Part shown: piece after piece, positions 24,800 to 32,756 of the stretch
Numbering within the stretch: position 1 is the stretch's first letter
Layout: the number at the start of each line of letters is the position of its first letter
Assembly (NCBI GenBank): GCA_016867335.1
Contig: VGJU01000004.1
Coordinates: 1-52,179 of the forward strand
DNA length: 52,179 bases
Reading direction: 5' to 3'
Origin: Candidatus Zixiibacteriota bacterium
Lineage (GTDB): Bacteria > JAAXHH01
Translations under genes and position numbers: made by a program
Notes under the pieces: model-generated
Seen by the model: only the letters and a program-made list of their open reading frames with translations
The model's database searches: none
Told to the model about the DNA's origin: nothing

Positions 24800-25152
24800 G
24801 CCGAAGTCGTAGAGCGTTTCGAGTTCGAGAATTTTACGTGTCAGCGTAAAATCTGCATTGTCCCGTATTCAGGTATCTGGAGACGATACATTCATGAGAT
24901 TTCTGCCGGGGCGTTCGATTAAGGAAAGCGGGTTAACCCGCGGGTGTTGCGGTATTTTGAAAGATATGCGTAAAAAAGTCAAAGAAAATCGGAACCCTGT
25001 CGCCGATACTTGTGTTCGTTTCAAGTTTCCGGATGAATGGATGTATAAAGAAAAATCCGAAGTTCGAAGGGTGAAAATGGCTTTGCCTGGCCTCATCTTT
25101 ACTTACGAAAACGTTTGGTCATCGGATGTATCCATACGCAAGGAGGTGTTTT
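24800..25152. other. Intergenic region between the hybrid kinase and the dienelactone hydrolase
   Basis: 353 bp with no convincing gene. It contains a small hairpin (ATTTTACG at 24831-24838 with CGTAAAAT at 24845-24852) in the probable 5' part of the kinase gene, and a perfect 14-bp palindrome GCGGGTTAACCCGC at 24928-24941 that could be a repressor operator. AAGGAGGT at 25140-25147 is the strong ribosome-binding site of the hydrolase gene. Confidence 0.5.
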
Positions 25153-26011
25153 ATGGACCAGAAATACATCGATCTGTACGACGAATACACGCACAAGCCC
25201 TTGGATCGTGCCGAATTTCTGCGGCGTCTTGCCCTGCTTGCCGGTGGGGCGGTAGCGGCGTCCGCGTTGTTACCGTTGATCGAATCCGACTATGCACACG
25301 CGCAGACCGTCGCCACCGCAGACACCCGTATCGAGGCCGGAGCGACAACCTATCCGGGCAAAACAGGCGATATGAAGGCGTATTTAGCAAAACCCAAAGG
25401 TGACACCAAACGACCGGGTGTGGTGGTGATCCATGAAAATCGAGGGCTGAATCCCCATATCGAGGATGTCGCGCGCCGCGTCGCGGTCGCCGGTTTTCTG
25501 GCCATTGCGCCGGACGGGCTGTCTCCGCTCGGTGGAACCCCTGCCGATGCCGATCAGGCGCGCTCCATGTTTTAGGGGTCTGGACCGCGATGCGGCGGTG
25601 CAAAACTTCGCGGCGGCGGTTTCGTTTCTGAGAAGCCATCCCCAGTCCACCGGCAAAGTCGGGTGTGTGGGATTTTGTTGGGGCGGGGCTATGGCCAATC
25701 AACTTGCCGTGCATGCCCCCGATCTCAATGCCGCCGTGGCGTTTTACGGACGGCAGGCCGTGGCAGCGGACGTGCCCAAAATTAAGACCTCGCTGTTGCT
25801 TCACTATGCCAGCGAAGATCAGGGTATCAACGCGGGTATCGCCGAATACGAAGCCGCGCTCAAGCAAGCCGGAAAAGAGTATACGATCCACATGTACGAA
25901 AATACGCAACATGCGTTTCACAACGATACGTCGGAGGCTCGTTACAACGCGGCGGCGGCAAAACTGGCATGGGAACGGACGATTGCTTTTTTCAACGCCA
26001 AACTGAAATAG
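25153..26011 (+). pseudogene. Dienelactone hydrolase family protein interrupted by a +1 frameshift
   Basis: The reading frame starts at the ATG at 25153 behind a near-perfect AAGGAGGT, encodes the typical N-terminus of exported dienelactone-hydrolase-like proteins (hydrophobic RRLALLAGGAVAASALLPL at about 24-42), and stops at TAG (25573-25575). The rest continues one base on as FRGLDRDAAVQNF and includes the Cys nucleophile in GFCWGG, the Asp in ASEDQG and the His in TQHAFH, ending at 26011. Removing one T from TTTT (25570-25573) restores about 285 residues. The junction TTT-TAG allows Phe-tRNA to re-pair one base on, so a programmed +1 shift is possible besides mutation or sequencing error. 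The enzyme would hydrolyse a lactone or ester. Confidence 0.8.
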
Positions 26012-26012
26012 C

Positions 26013-27245
26013 TTATCGCACCTCTTCCGGATCCGAATCGTCGGTTTTTACACCGTAAAGCAGAAGGAGTCCGATAACAAACATGACGGTGACGGACAGC
26101 ACCGCCGGACGCTGATTGCCGCCGTAGAGCCGTGAGATTTCTCCGAACAGCAATGGTCCCATGATCGCGGCGGACTTTCCTACAAGCGCGTACAGGCCGA
26201 AATACTGGTTTTCCTCGCCTATGGGTACAAATCGGGCATAAAACGCACGCGACGCCGCCTGCACGCTGCCAAGTCCCAACCCGGCCACGATGCCCACCGC
26301 CCAGTACTGCGTGGGGGTCTGCACAAAATAGGCGGCGGTTGTAACACCGCACCACAGAAAAAGCGAGACGGTCACCACAAATTTGGGACCCCGCGTGTCG
26401 GTAGGTTTGGCCATGAGCGCCGCCCCTGCCAGCGCGGAAAACTGGACCAGAAGAAACAAAATAACCAACTGTCCCGTCTCCATCCGTAGTGTGGTGGCGG
26501 CAAATACCGACGAAAAGATCAGCACCGTCGTCACGCCGTCCTCGTAGAACAGATAAGCGATCAAAAACCACCGCGCGTTCGGACGACGCCAGAGTCTTGC
26601 CAACAGTGTCCGGGTGGTGTCGAACCCTTTGCGGGCCGCCTCGAAAAATCCCACGGACGCTCCTCGTTCCGAGGGCAGATAGAGAAAAGCCGGCAGCGAA
26701 AACAGTGCAAACTGAACCGCCACCAGCAGCCATATCGGTTCCGGGCGCAATGGTTCGGTAAACGGCATTGCGGCCATGAGCGCCACGATGGAGCCGGCAT
26801 ATCCGATGGCAAAACCCCATCCCGACACCCGCCCTTCCATGTGGGAAGGGACGATTCGGGGTAGATAGGCGTTGTAGAAGACGATGCCCCCCTCCATGCC
26901 GATGTTGGCGAGCACCGCCAGCACAAAGGCGGTCAGGACCATACCGGGTTCGAGCAGTGTAAACCCGGCAACCATGAGAACGGTCAGATAGGTAAACCCC
27001 ATCCAGAAGGGTTTGCGCAATCCGCCCGCATCGGCGATCCCGCCCAGATACGGCGCGGTGAGAGCGACGATGAGCATGGAGACCGAACTGACGCGCCCCC
27101 ACCACACGTCCCCCATTCCATCTTCGTTGCCGACAAGCACCTTTGTAAAGTATGGGGCGAAAATCGTCGTCGTAATCACCGCCGAATAGGAGGAGTTGGC
27201 AAAGTCGTAGAGACACCACGAGGCGATGGAGCGGCGTGTATTCAT
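26013..27245 (-). CDS. MFS transporter, UMF1/Atg22-like family
   Basis: 410 residues with about twelve helices. The N-terminus RSIASWCLYDFANSSYSAVITTTIFAPYF begins with the characteristic UMF1 motif WxLYDFANSSY. A charged tail (DSDPEEVR) ends the protein. Its ATG overlaps the TGA of the sugar-ABC ATPase gene by 4 bp, so it is the last gene of a five-gene operon. Members of this family are usually uncharacterised permeases. It converges with the dienelactone hydrolase gene with only 1 bp between stops. Confidence 0.88.
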   Translation of the reverse strand: MNTRRSIASWCLYDFANSSYSAVITTTIFAPYFTKVLVGNEDGMGDVWWGRVSSVSMLIVALTAPYLGGIADAGGLRKPFWMGFTYLTVLMVAGFTLLEPGMVLTAFVLAVLANIGMEGGIVFYNAYLPRIVPSHMEGRVSGWGFAIGYAGSIVALMAAMPFTEPLRPEPIWLLVAVQFALFSLPAFLYLPSERGASVGFFEAARKGFDTTRTLLARLWRRPNARWFLIAYLFYEDGVTTVLIFSSVFAATTLRMETGQLVILFLLVQFSALAGAALMAKPTDTRGPKFVVTVSLFLWCGVTTAAYFVQTPTQYWAVGIVAGLGLGSVQAASRAFYARFVPIGEENQYFGLYALVGKSAAIMGPLLFGEISRLYGGNQRPAVLSVTVMFVIGLLLLYGVKTDDSDPEEVR

Positions 27246-28726
27246 GATACACCCGTCATCAGCCGCAGAACGGCGGCTTCGTCGGCATCGCCGCGCGACA
27301 GCATCCCGGCGATGCGGCCTTGGCGAAGCACGAGGATGCGGGTAGACAAGTTAAGGATTTCGGGGAGTTCGCTCGACGCCAGCACGACAGTTCCGCCGTC
27401 ACGCGCAAACCGGTCGATCAGCGCGTGCATCTCTGCTTTTGCGCCCACATCCACCCCGCGCGTAGGTTCGTCGATAAGAAGGATACGACAGTGTGACGCC
27501 AGCCATTTTGCCAAGACCAGCTTTTGCTGGTTTCCACCCGACAGATGCACCGTTTCGGTGTCAAGGGACGGCGTGCGGACCTGAAGCCGGTCTGTATAAT
27601 CCCGCGCCATGCGTGTTTCCGCATCCGAATTTACAAAACCCCACCGGGCGAGGCGTTCCAGCGTCGGAAGCGAGATATTGTCCCGGACTCCCATCGAAAG
27701 CACCAGCCCGAATCGTTTGCGGTCTTCGGGAACCAACCCGATGCCAAGCCGCATGGCTTCCCCCGGATGGGGGATAGACACGGGTTTTTCTTCTACCCAG
27801 ATACGACCGGCGGCGGCCGAGTCCAGCCCAAACAGAGCTTGCAGTGTCTCTGTGCGCCCGGCGCCGATCAACCCCGCCAACCCCAGTACCTCGCCGCTGT
27901 TAACCCGGAAGGAAAGGTCCTTACATCTGCCGGGACTGGAAAGCCCTTCGACACGAAGCATCTCGCGTCCCGGTGCGGTCTGCAAATGGGTCGGAAAATA
28001 ATCGTCGAGCGAACGCCCGATCATCCGGTGGATCAGTTCGGTTTCGTCCGTTTCGGATACCAGACCGGTGGAAATGTGGAGACCGTCGCGTAGCACCGTC
28101 ACGCGGTCGCACAGACGAAAGACCTCTTCCATCCGATGCGAGATGTACAATAGTGTAACCCCTCGGCTTTTGAGCCCCATCATTTGTTCGAAAAGCCGTT
28201 CGGCTTCTATGTGTGACAGGCTGCTTGTCGGTTCGTCGAAGACGATGACCTGCGCGCCGCTGTTTACCGCTGCCGCAATCCGGACCAACTGTTGTTGCCC
28301 CACCGCCAGTTCACCTACCAGAACCCGTACATCCAGTTGGACGCCGATTCGGTCCAGTGCTTCGCAGGCGCGCTTTTCCAAACGATTACGCAACAGAAAA
28401 CCCGACCGGTCGGGCAAAGCACCTAGAAAAAGATTTTCGGCGACCGACAGGTTTTCGCAGAACACCATCTCCTGATGGACGATGCCGATGCCCATGCGGA
28501 GCGCATCCGCGGGGTCGGACAATCGCGCGGGCCGGTCGGCAACGACCAGTTCTCCTTCGTCATGCGGATAAATCCCGGCCAGTATTTTGCCAAGCGTGCT
28601 CTTGCCGGCGCCGTTTTCGCCTACAACGGCGTGACAGGTTCCCTGCTCCACGTCGAACGTCACATCGTGTAGTGCCGTCACGCCCGGAAAGCGTTTGGAT
28701 ATGCCGCGAAACCGGATATATGACAT
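27242..28726 (-). CDS. Sugar ABC transporter ATP-binding protein (RbsA/MglA-type)
   Basis: 494 residues with two ABC cassettes, as in RbsA, MglA and XylG. The first has Walker A VGENGAGKST and Walker B VIVFDEPTSSL; the second, more divergent, has signature LSGGNQQK and Walker B ILLIDEPTRGVD. The frame is open to 28801, but the ATG at 28724-28726 (MSYIRFRGISKRFPG) is the family-typical start and avoids overlapping the binding-protein gene by 61 bp. It energises the permease and works with the binding protein encoded just upstream. Confidence 0.93.
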   Translation of the reverse strand: MSYIRFRGISKRFPGVTALHDVTFDVEQGTCHAVVGENGAGKSTLGKILAGIYPHDEGELVVADRPARLSDPADALRMGIGIVHQEMVFCENLSVAENLFLGALPDRSGFLLRNRLEKRACEALDRIGVQLDVRVLVGELAVGQQQLVRIAAAVNSGAQVIVFDEPTSSLSHIEAERLFEQMMGLKSRGVTLLYISHRMEEVFRLCDRVTVLRDGLHISTGLVSETDETELIHRMIGRSLDDYFPTHLQTAPGREMLRVEGLSSPGRCKDLSFRVNSGEVLGLAGLIGAGRTETLQALFGLDSAAAGRIWVEEKPVSIPHPGEAMRLGIGLVPEDRKRFGLVLSMGVRDNISLPTLERLARWGFVNSDAETRMARDYTDRLQVRTPSLDTETVHLSGGNQQKLVLAKWLASHCRILLIDEPTRGVDVGAKAEMHALIDRFARDGGTVVLASSELPEILNLSTRILVLRQGRIAGMLSRGDADEAAVLRLMTGVS

Positions 28727-28740
28727 AACCGACCCGCAGG

Positions 28741-29733
28741 CTATTGGAGGAGATGTTCGGGGACGTCGGAGAATCCCCATCCTTTGAGCTTTTTCGCCCA
28801 CTCACGGATATTTTCCATGGATACGCGCTCCAATGCCATGGGGTTGATGATCGGAACGTCTTTTTTCAGGTGCACCTTGTCCACGATCAGCCGGACCGAC
28901 TCGTATCCCCACAGATAGGTCGGTTGCGCCCACAGCACCGGCGCAATACCCTTTTCTATATAAGCCAGTTCGGGCGGAAGTCCGTCTACGGATACCACTT
29001 TGATCTTTTCCGAATTGAGATCGGTGAGCAGCGTCTGGGTAAACAGCGCCCAACCGCCGACCATGGCCCAGCCGCCAAGATCCGGATACGCATTGTTTAC
29101 GCGCACCACCTCCGCCGCGGCATCCTGCGGGGTTTCGACATGATAAAACGTCCCCGCGACGGTCATGTCGGGATGCTGCTGTGCTTCCAGCATCGCGCCT
29201 TCCACCCGTTTGCGCAGGTTGGGGGCATTCTGGTTGCCGGCAAGGATGGCGACCTTGCCTTTTCCACCCATAAGCGCCGCCAATTCGGCCATGACCGCGC
29301 GTCCCATCTTGATGTCATCTACGCCGTAATAAGCGAATCGTTTCGAGTCCGCCGCGTCGCTATCAAACGTTATGACCGGCACACCGCGCGCCACCGCATC
29401 GTCGATGGCTCCGGTGACTTTGGCGGCATCCGAACAGGAGATAAGTACGGCATCGACGCCGTCGTTGACCGCTTGGGCGATCCGTTGCGCCTGCACCTGG
29501 CCGTCTTCGGTGGGCGGTGTGCGCCAGTCGATCACGATCTCGATACCGTGCTGGGTGGACAATTCTTTTGCCGCCGCCTCCGCGCCGGTCCGAGCAGACA
29601 AAAACACCGGATTGACCGAACTCTTGGCGATCATGGCGATGGTAAGCCGGTTGTCTTGCGGTGTGGGTGTTTCTCCCCCGCAACTTGCCCCAAAACACAA
29701 CACTGCACACAGCCATACAAAACGACGCCACAT
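28741..29733 (-). CDS. Sugar ABC transporter substrate-binding protein (RbsB-type)
   Basis: 330 residues. A signal sequence with a probable lipobox (FGASC, Cys18) is followed by a periplasmic-binding-protein-1 fold: LTIAMIAKSSVNPVF, DAVLISCSDA, GVPVITFDSDA, GKVAILAGNQNAPN and VVSVDGLPPELAYI are the usual strands. The start at 29731-29733 has AAAGGAG 5 bases upstream. The frame is open far upstream, but there it only shadows the permease gene. Residues of the sugar pocket are not clear enough to name the ligand (ribose, xylose, inositol and others share this fold). Operon: PhyH, permease, this gene, ATPase, MFS. Confidence 0.9.
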   Translation of the reverse strand: MWRRFVWLCAVLCFGASCGGETPTPQDNRLTIAMIAKSSVNPVFLSARTGAEAAAKELSTQHGIEIVIDWRTPPTEDGQVQAQRIAQAVNDGVDAVLISCSDAAKVTGAIDDAVARGVPVITFDSDAADSKRFAYYGVDDIKMGRAVMAELAALMGGKGKVAILAGNQNAPNLRKRVEGAMLEAQQHPDMTVAGTFYHVETPQDAAAEVVRVNNAYPDLGGWAMVGGWALFTQTLLTDLNSEKIKVVSVDGLPPELAYIEKGIAPVLWAQPTYLWGYESVRLIVDKVHLKKDVPIINPMALERVSMENIREWAKKLKGWGFSDVPEHLLQ

Positions 29734-29747
29734 ATCCACTCCTTTCT

Positions 29748-30767
29748 TTATCCCGCTTCGCTTTTCAAACGCTCGGTAAGCCGCTGTTTGGTCTGATCCA
29801 AAACCACGGCCACCACGATGGCGCAACCGATGAGGATCCACTCGTAATTCTGGTCGAAGTGAAGTGTGCGTATCGACTGCCGGATAAGGACGATCAGTGT
29901 CGCGCCCAGCATAGCGCCTATGGCGCTGCCACGTCCACCGCGAAGACTTGCGCCACCCACTACCGCCGAAGCGATCACGTACAGTTCGTAGCCTGTCGCA
30001 TCCGCGCAGGAGGCCGAACCGTAGTAGCTGCTGCCGATAAAAGCGGCCATGCCGGCGGTCAGACCGGAGACGGCATACACGCCGATCAGGATGCGGTCGA
30101 TATGTAAACCGGCGTAGCGACTGGCCTCCACGTTGCCCCCCACGGCAAAGATATGTCGGCCCATGACAGTCCGCGCCAGATACACCGCCCCCACACCCGT
30201 GACCGCCAGCATGACCAGCATAGGGATGGGATATAGTGCGTCCGAGCCGGCGGTCCACTTTACCGTGTCCGTCAGGCTCCGGGGCAACAATACGCTCTCC
30301 GCCTTGCTGGCGACAAACGCGATACCCCTAAACACCCACATGGTTCCGAGCGTAACGATAAACGGATGCACACGCAGACCGACCACCATGACGCCGTTGA
30401 TCAGCCCGCACGTCAGCCCGATCCCCACGCACAGCGCTCCGCTGACCAGCACATCCGGTGTGCCGCCGAAACCGCCTGTGGCACGGAGTACCAGCGCAGT
30501 TATGACACCAGACAAAGCATAGACGGATCCTACGGAAAGATCGATCCCGCCGGAGATGATGACAATCATAGCGCCGACAGCCATGATGACGAAAAAGCTG
30601 GCATCCGTGGCCGTCTGCATCAACGTATAAGGATTAAGAAAATTATTTACAGGGACGCCTGTGATCCGGTCCGGATGAGAACCGGCAAACAGCGAAAGAA
30701 TCGCGCCAAGCAACAGAATAATCCAGAGTAACCCTGCCTGTTGCGACTTGATAAGAGACCGGAGCAT
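29748..30767 (-). CDS. Sugar ABC transporter permease (RbsC/XylH-type)
   Basis: 339 residues, about eight to ten helices. The motif GGIDLSVGSVYALSG and the region YEWILIGCAIVVAVVLDQ at the end are hallmarks of RbsC-like permeases, and GGNVEASRYAGLHID is the cytoplasmic coupling loop. The ATG at 30765-30767 is 11 bases after the PhyH stop; longer frames overlap PhyH. It forms the membrane channel with the ATPase and binding protein encoded next. Confidence 0.93.
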   Translation of the reverse strand: MLRSLIKSQQAGLLWIILLLGAILSLFAGSHPDRITGVPVNNFLNPYTLMQTATDASFFVIMAVGAMIVIISGGIDLSVGSVYALSGVITALVLRATGGFGGTPDVLVSGALCVGIGLTCGLINGVMVVGLRVHPFIVTLGTMWVFRGIAFVASKAESVLLPRSLTDTVKWTAGSDALYPIPMLVMLAVTGVGAVYLARTVMGRHIFAVGGNVEASRYAGLHIDRILIGVYAVSGLTAGMAAFIGSSYYGSASCADATGYELYVIASAVVGGASLRGGRGSAIGAMLGATLIVLIRQSIRTLHFDQNYEWILIGCAIVVAVVLDQTKQRLTERLKSEAG

Positions 30768-30778
30768 AGCCGGGGCGT

Positions 30779-31591
30779 TCAGGTTTTCTGTGCCTGCTGG
30801 CGAGCCGAGACTGTCGCCCGCTTTTGAGCGGCGTATGTAGTGGTCTCTCGCTGCCAGTACAGATCGCGGGACGTCTTCCGGCGGCGCGGCGGCGTGCCAA
30901 AACCGAAGATAAACGCCCTGCGGGGCGTCTCGGTCCGATTGGGACCGGCATAGTGCAGGGTACGGCTGAAATGGAAGGTCGCTCCGGCGGGGAAAAGCGG
31001 ACAGGCCACGGCCCCGGAGAGATCCGCTGCGCCGTCGTCCACTTCGAGGGCATGGATTTTGGGATTGTAACCCACATGGTGATGTGGCAAAATATCGAGT
31101 CGGTGAGATCCAGGAATAAACTGCATACACCCATTCTCGATCGTAGCATCCTGAAGCGGCATCCAAACGCCAAGGGCATTGTAATCGAAATCGGGAGACC
31201 AGTACGCCTCGTCCTGATGCCAAGGAGTCTCGCTTCCGTAATGTGCCGGTTTGAGAATCGCATGCGACCCCTGAAACACCGCCTCGGGGCCAAGAAGTCG
31301 TTTTGATACGGCCAAGGCATTGGCTTCGTACAGCGTATTTTTAAGCGCAGGAGCGTAGCGTAGCGGATCGAGTATCTGCGGAAGCGTCGCTACCACGTCC
31401 TCCTCGTCCGTCCCCGCAAGGTCAAACTCCATACCCTCCTCGCGTCCTGCACGCCGAGCAAACATCTCGTCGTATGTCGACCGTATCCGCTCTATTTCTT
31501 CATCGGTCGTAATGCGGTCGATGGACAAAAACCCGTTGGCATGAAAAAAAGCGACCTGTTCGTCGGAAACGGTGATGGTAGGGAAGGGCAT
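30779..31591 (-). CDS. Phytanoyl-CoA dioxygenase (PhyH) family protein
   Basis: 270 residues. The iron ligands are His125 and Asp127 (TPWHQDEAYW) and His213 (TLHYAGPNRT), with Arg224/225 placed to bind 2-oxoglutarate. This is the most canonical PhyH protein in the window. It is first in the operon with a complete sugar-type ABC importer and an MFS protein, so the imported compound is the natural candidate substrate. The ATG at 31589-31591 has no strong ribosome-binding site. A perfect 17-bp palindrome (31702-31718) lies about 110 bp upstream and may be its operator. Confidence 0.9.
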   Translation of the reverse strand: MPFPTITVSDEQVAFFHANGFLSIDRITTDEEIERIRSTYDEMFARRAGREEGMEFDLAGTDEEDVVATLPQILDPLRYAPALKNTLYEANALAVSKRLLGPEAVFQGSHAILKPAHYGSETPWHQDEAYWSPDFDYNALGVWMPLQDATIENGCMQFIPGSHRLDILPHHHVGYNPKIHALEVDDGAADLSGAVACPLFPAGATFHFSRTLHYAGPNRTETPRRAFIFGFGTPPRRRKTSRDLYWQRETTTYAAQKRATVSARQQAQKT

Positions 31592-31701
31592 TGGAGATTT
31601 TGGATTTTGGATTGGAAAGATCTGGGGCGACTTTGCAAAAGTACACCGCCGCTACGGTAAATCAAGCGTTTTTATCACGGGCTGACAATTGCATTGACGG
31701 T

Positions 31702-31718
31702 GTAGCAAACCTTGCTAC
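31702..31718. promoter_or_regulatory. Palindromic operator candidate between divergent operons
   Basis: GTAGCAA, three bases, TTGCTAC: a perfect 7-bp inverted repeat, typical of a dimeric repressor site such as LacI/GntR families use. It lies in the 280-bp region between the divergently transcribed PhyH/sugar-importer operon and the propeller gene, so one regulator could control both. No recognisable gene lies in this gap; a direct TTTTGGATT-type repeat is present near 31598-31612. Confidence 0.45.
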
Positions 31719-31880
31719 CTTACTACCATGATCGCATCCTTTACAAGTAATCGCTCTTTGACACACCCGCCGATTTATTCGGGAGGATGGTAGGGCGTGA
31801 TTGCGTCGCTTGTCTTTACCGAAGGGGATGTCGCCTGACTTTGTCCTATTGCGGGGTATTTCTTTCTCAGGATGGTCTCT

Positions 31881-32756
31881 ATGTCTGCATGGCGGGAAGA
31901 GTGGCTTGTCGGATCTCGCGGAGTATATCACGGTCGTATCGGTGGTGTATGGGATTGTGTAGGTGCGCAGGAGGATAGCGTTTCGGATATTCTGCGTCTG
32001 CCCGACCGCTTGGTGGCCGCCGCATCCGGAGGCAGTGGGCTGTGGGAATGGCGTTTTGAGACGGACGGATGGGTACAGCTTCACGACGAGACACTTACCG
32101 AGGTATTGGCTATCGCGGCCATAGAGGGGGATCCGGGGATTGTGGCCGGGTCGCCCTTCGGTGTCGCCGTTGCGCAACGCGACCAGCTGGGCGCTGTGCG
32201 GTGGACCCACCTGTCGGACAAACTGCACGTCGCCGAACGGTTTACCAACGCGATCCTGGTCGATCCCGGCAACCCGTCGTGCTGGCTCGTCGGAACCGAG
32301 ACGGGCGTGCTGGTGGCGCACGACGCCGGGACAACATGGGAACGCACGAGCCTCATGGATACCCCGGTGCGCACGCTGTTGCACGCCCATGGCCTCTTCT
32401 GGGCCGGAACCGACCGCAAGGGCGTATGGTGTAGCCAGGACGGTCTGCGCTGGGATCCGGCAGGTCATACGATAAAACACAGCCCCGTCTATCGTCTCAT
32501 TCCATGGGAAGATCGTCTCATCGCCGCGACCGGGGACGGCGTCGCTGTGATGGACGGTCAGGGCGGCTGGCCGCTGACCGGCCCTGCCATGCTGTGTTCC
32601 GGCGTGGCCGTAGACCCGTGGCATCCGTCATGCTGGGTATCCGGCGGCGCACCCGGCGGTCTGTGGTACACCGAAGATGCTGGGATCATATGGCGGCAGA
32701 TACCCGGGTTTGCCTTCGTATGGACGGTTCTTCCTCCCGAAAGGCGCAGGAGGTGA
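31881..32756 (+). CDS. Asp-box (BNR-like) beta-propeller protein
   Basis: 291 residues (an in-frame ATG three codons earlier at 31872 is an alternative). Several Asp-box-like turns are visible: HDAGTTWERT, SQDGLRWDP and TEDAGIIWRQI, each with S/T-x-D-x-G-x-x-W spacing, between repeated strand pairs. These occur in sialidase and photosystem-assembly (Ycf48)-like propellers. No clear signal peptide is seen. Its last codons overlap the GTG start candidate of the next gene (GTGA), so the two are co-transcribed. A carbohydrate- or protein-binding role is likely; catalysis cannot be claimed. Confidence 0.7.
   Translation: MSAWREEWLVGSRGVYHGRIGGVWDCVGAQEDSVSDILRLPDRLVAAASGGSGLWEWRFETDGWVQLHDETLTEVLAIAAIEGDPGIVAGSPFGVAVAQRDQLGAVRWTHLSDKLHVAERFTNAILVDPGNPSCWLVGTETGVLVAHDAGTTWERTSLMDTPVRTLLHAHGLFWAGTDRKGVWCSQDGLRWDPAGHTIKHSPVYRLIPWEDRLIAATGDGVAVMDGQGGWPLTGPAMLCSGVAVDPWHPSCWVSGGAPGGLWYTEDAGIIWRQIPGFAFVWTVLPPERRRR

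Noticed and set aside
25942-27252. 436-residue minus-strand open frame
   Set aside because: Overlaps the UMF1 transporter in another frame; its composition is rich in Arg, Gly and His, as expected for an out-of-frame shadow.
28744-29796. 350-residue plus-strand open frame
   Set aside because: Antisense shadow of the sugar-binding protein and ATPase genes.
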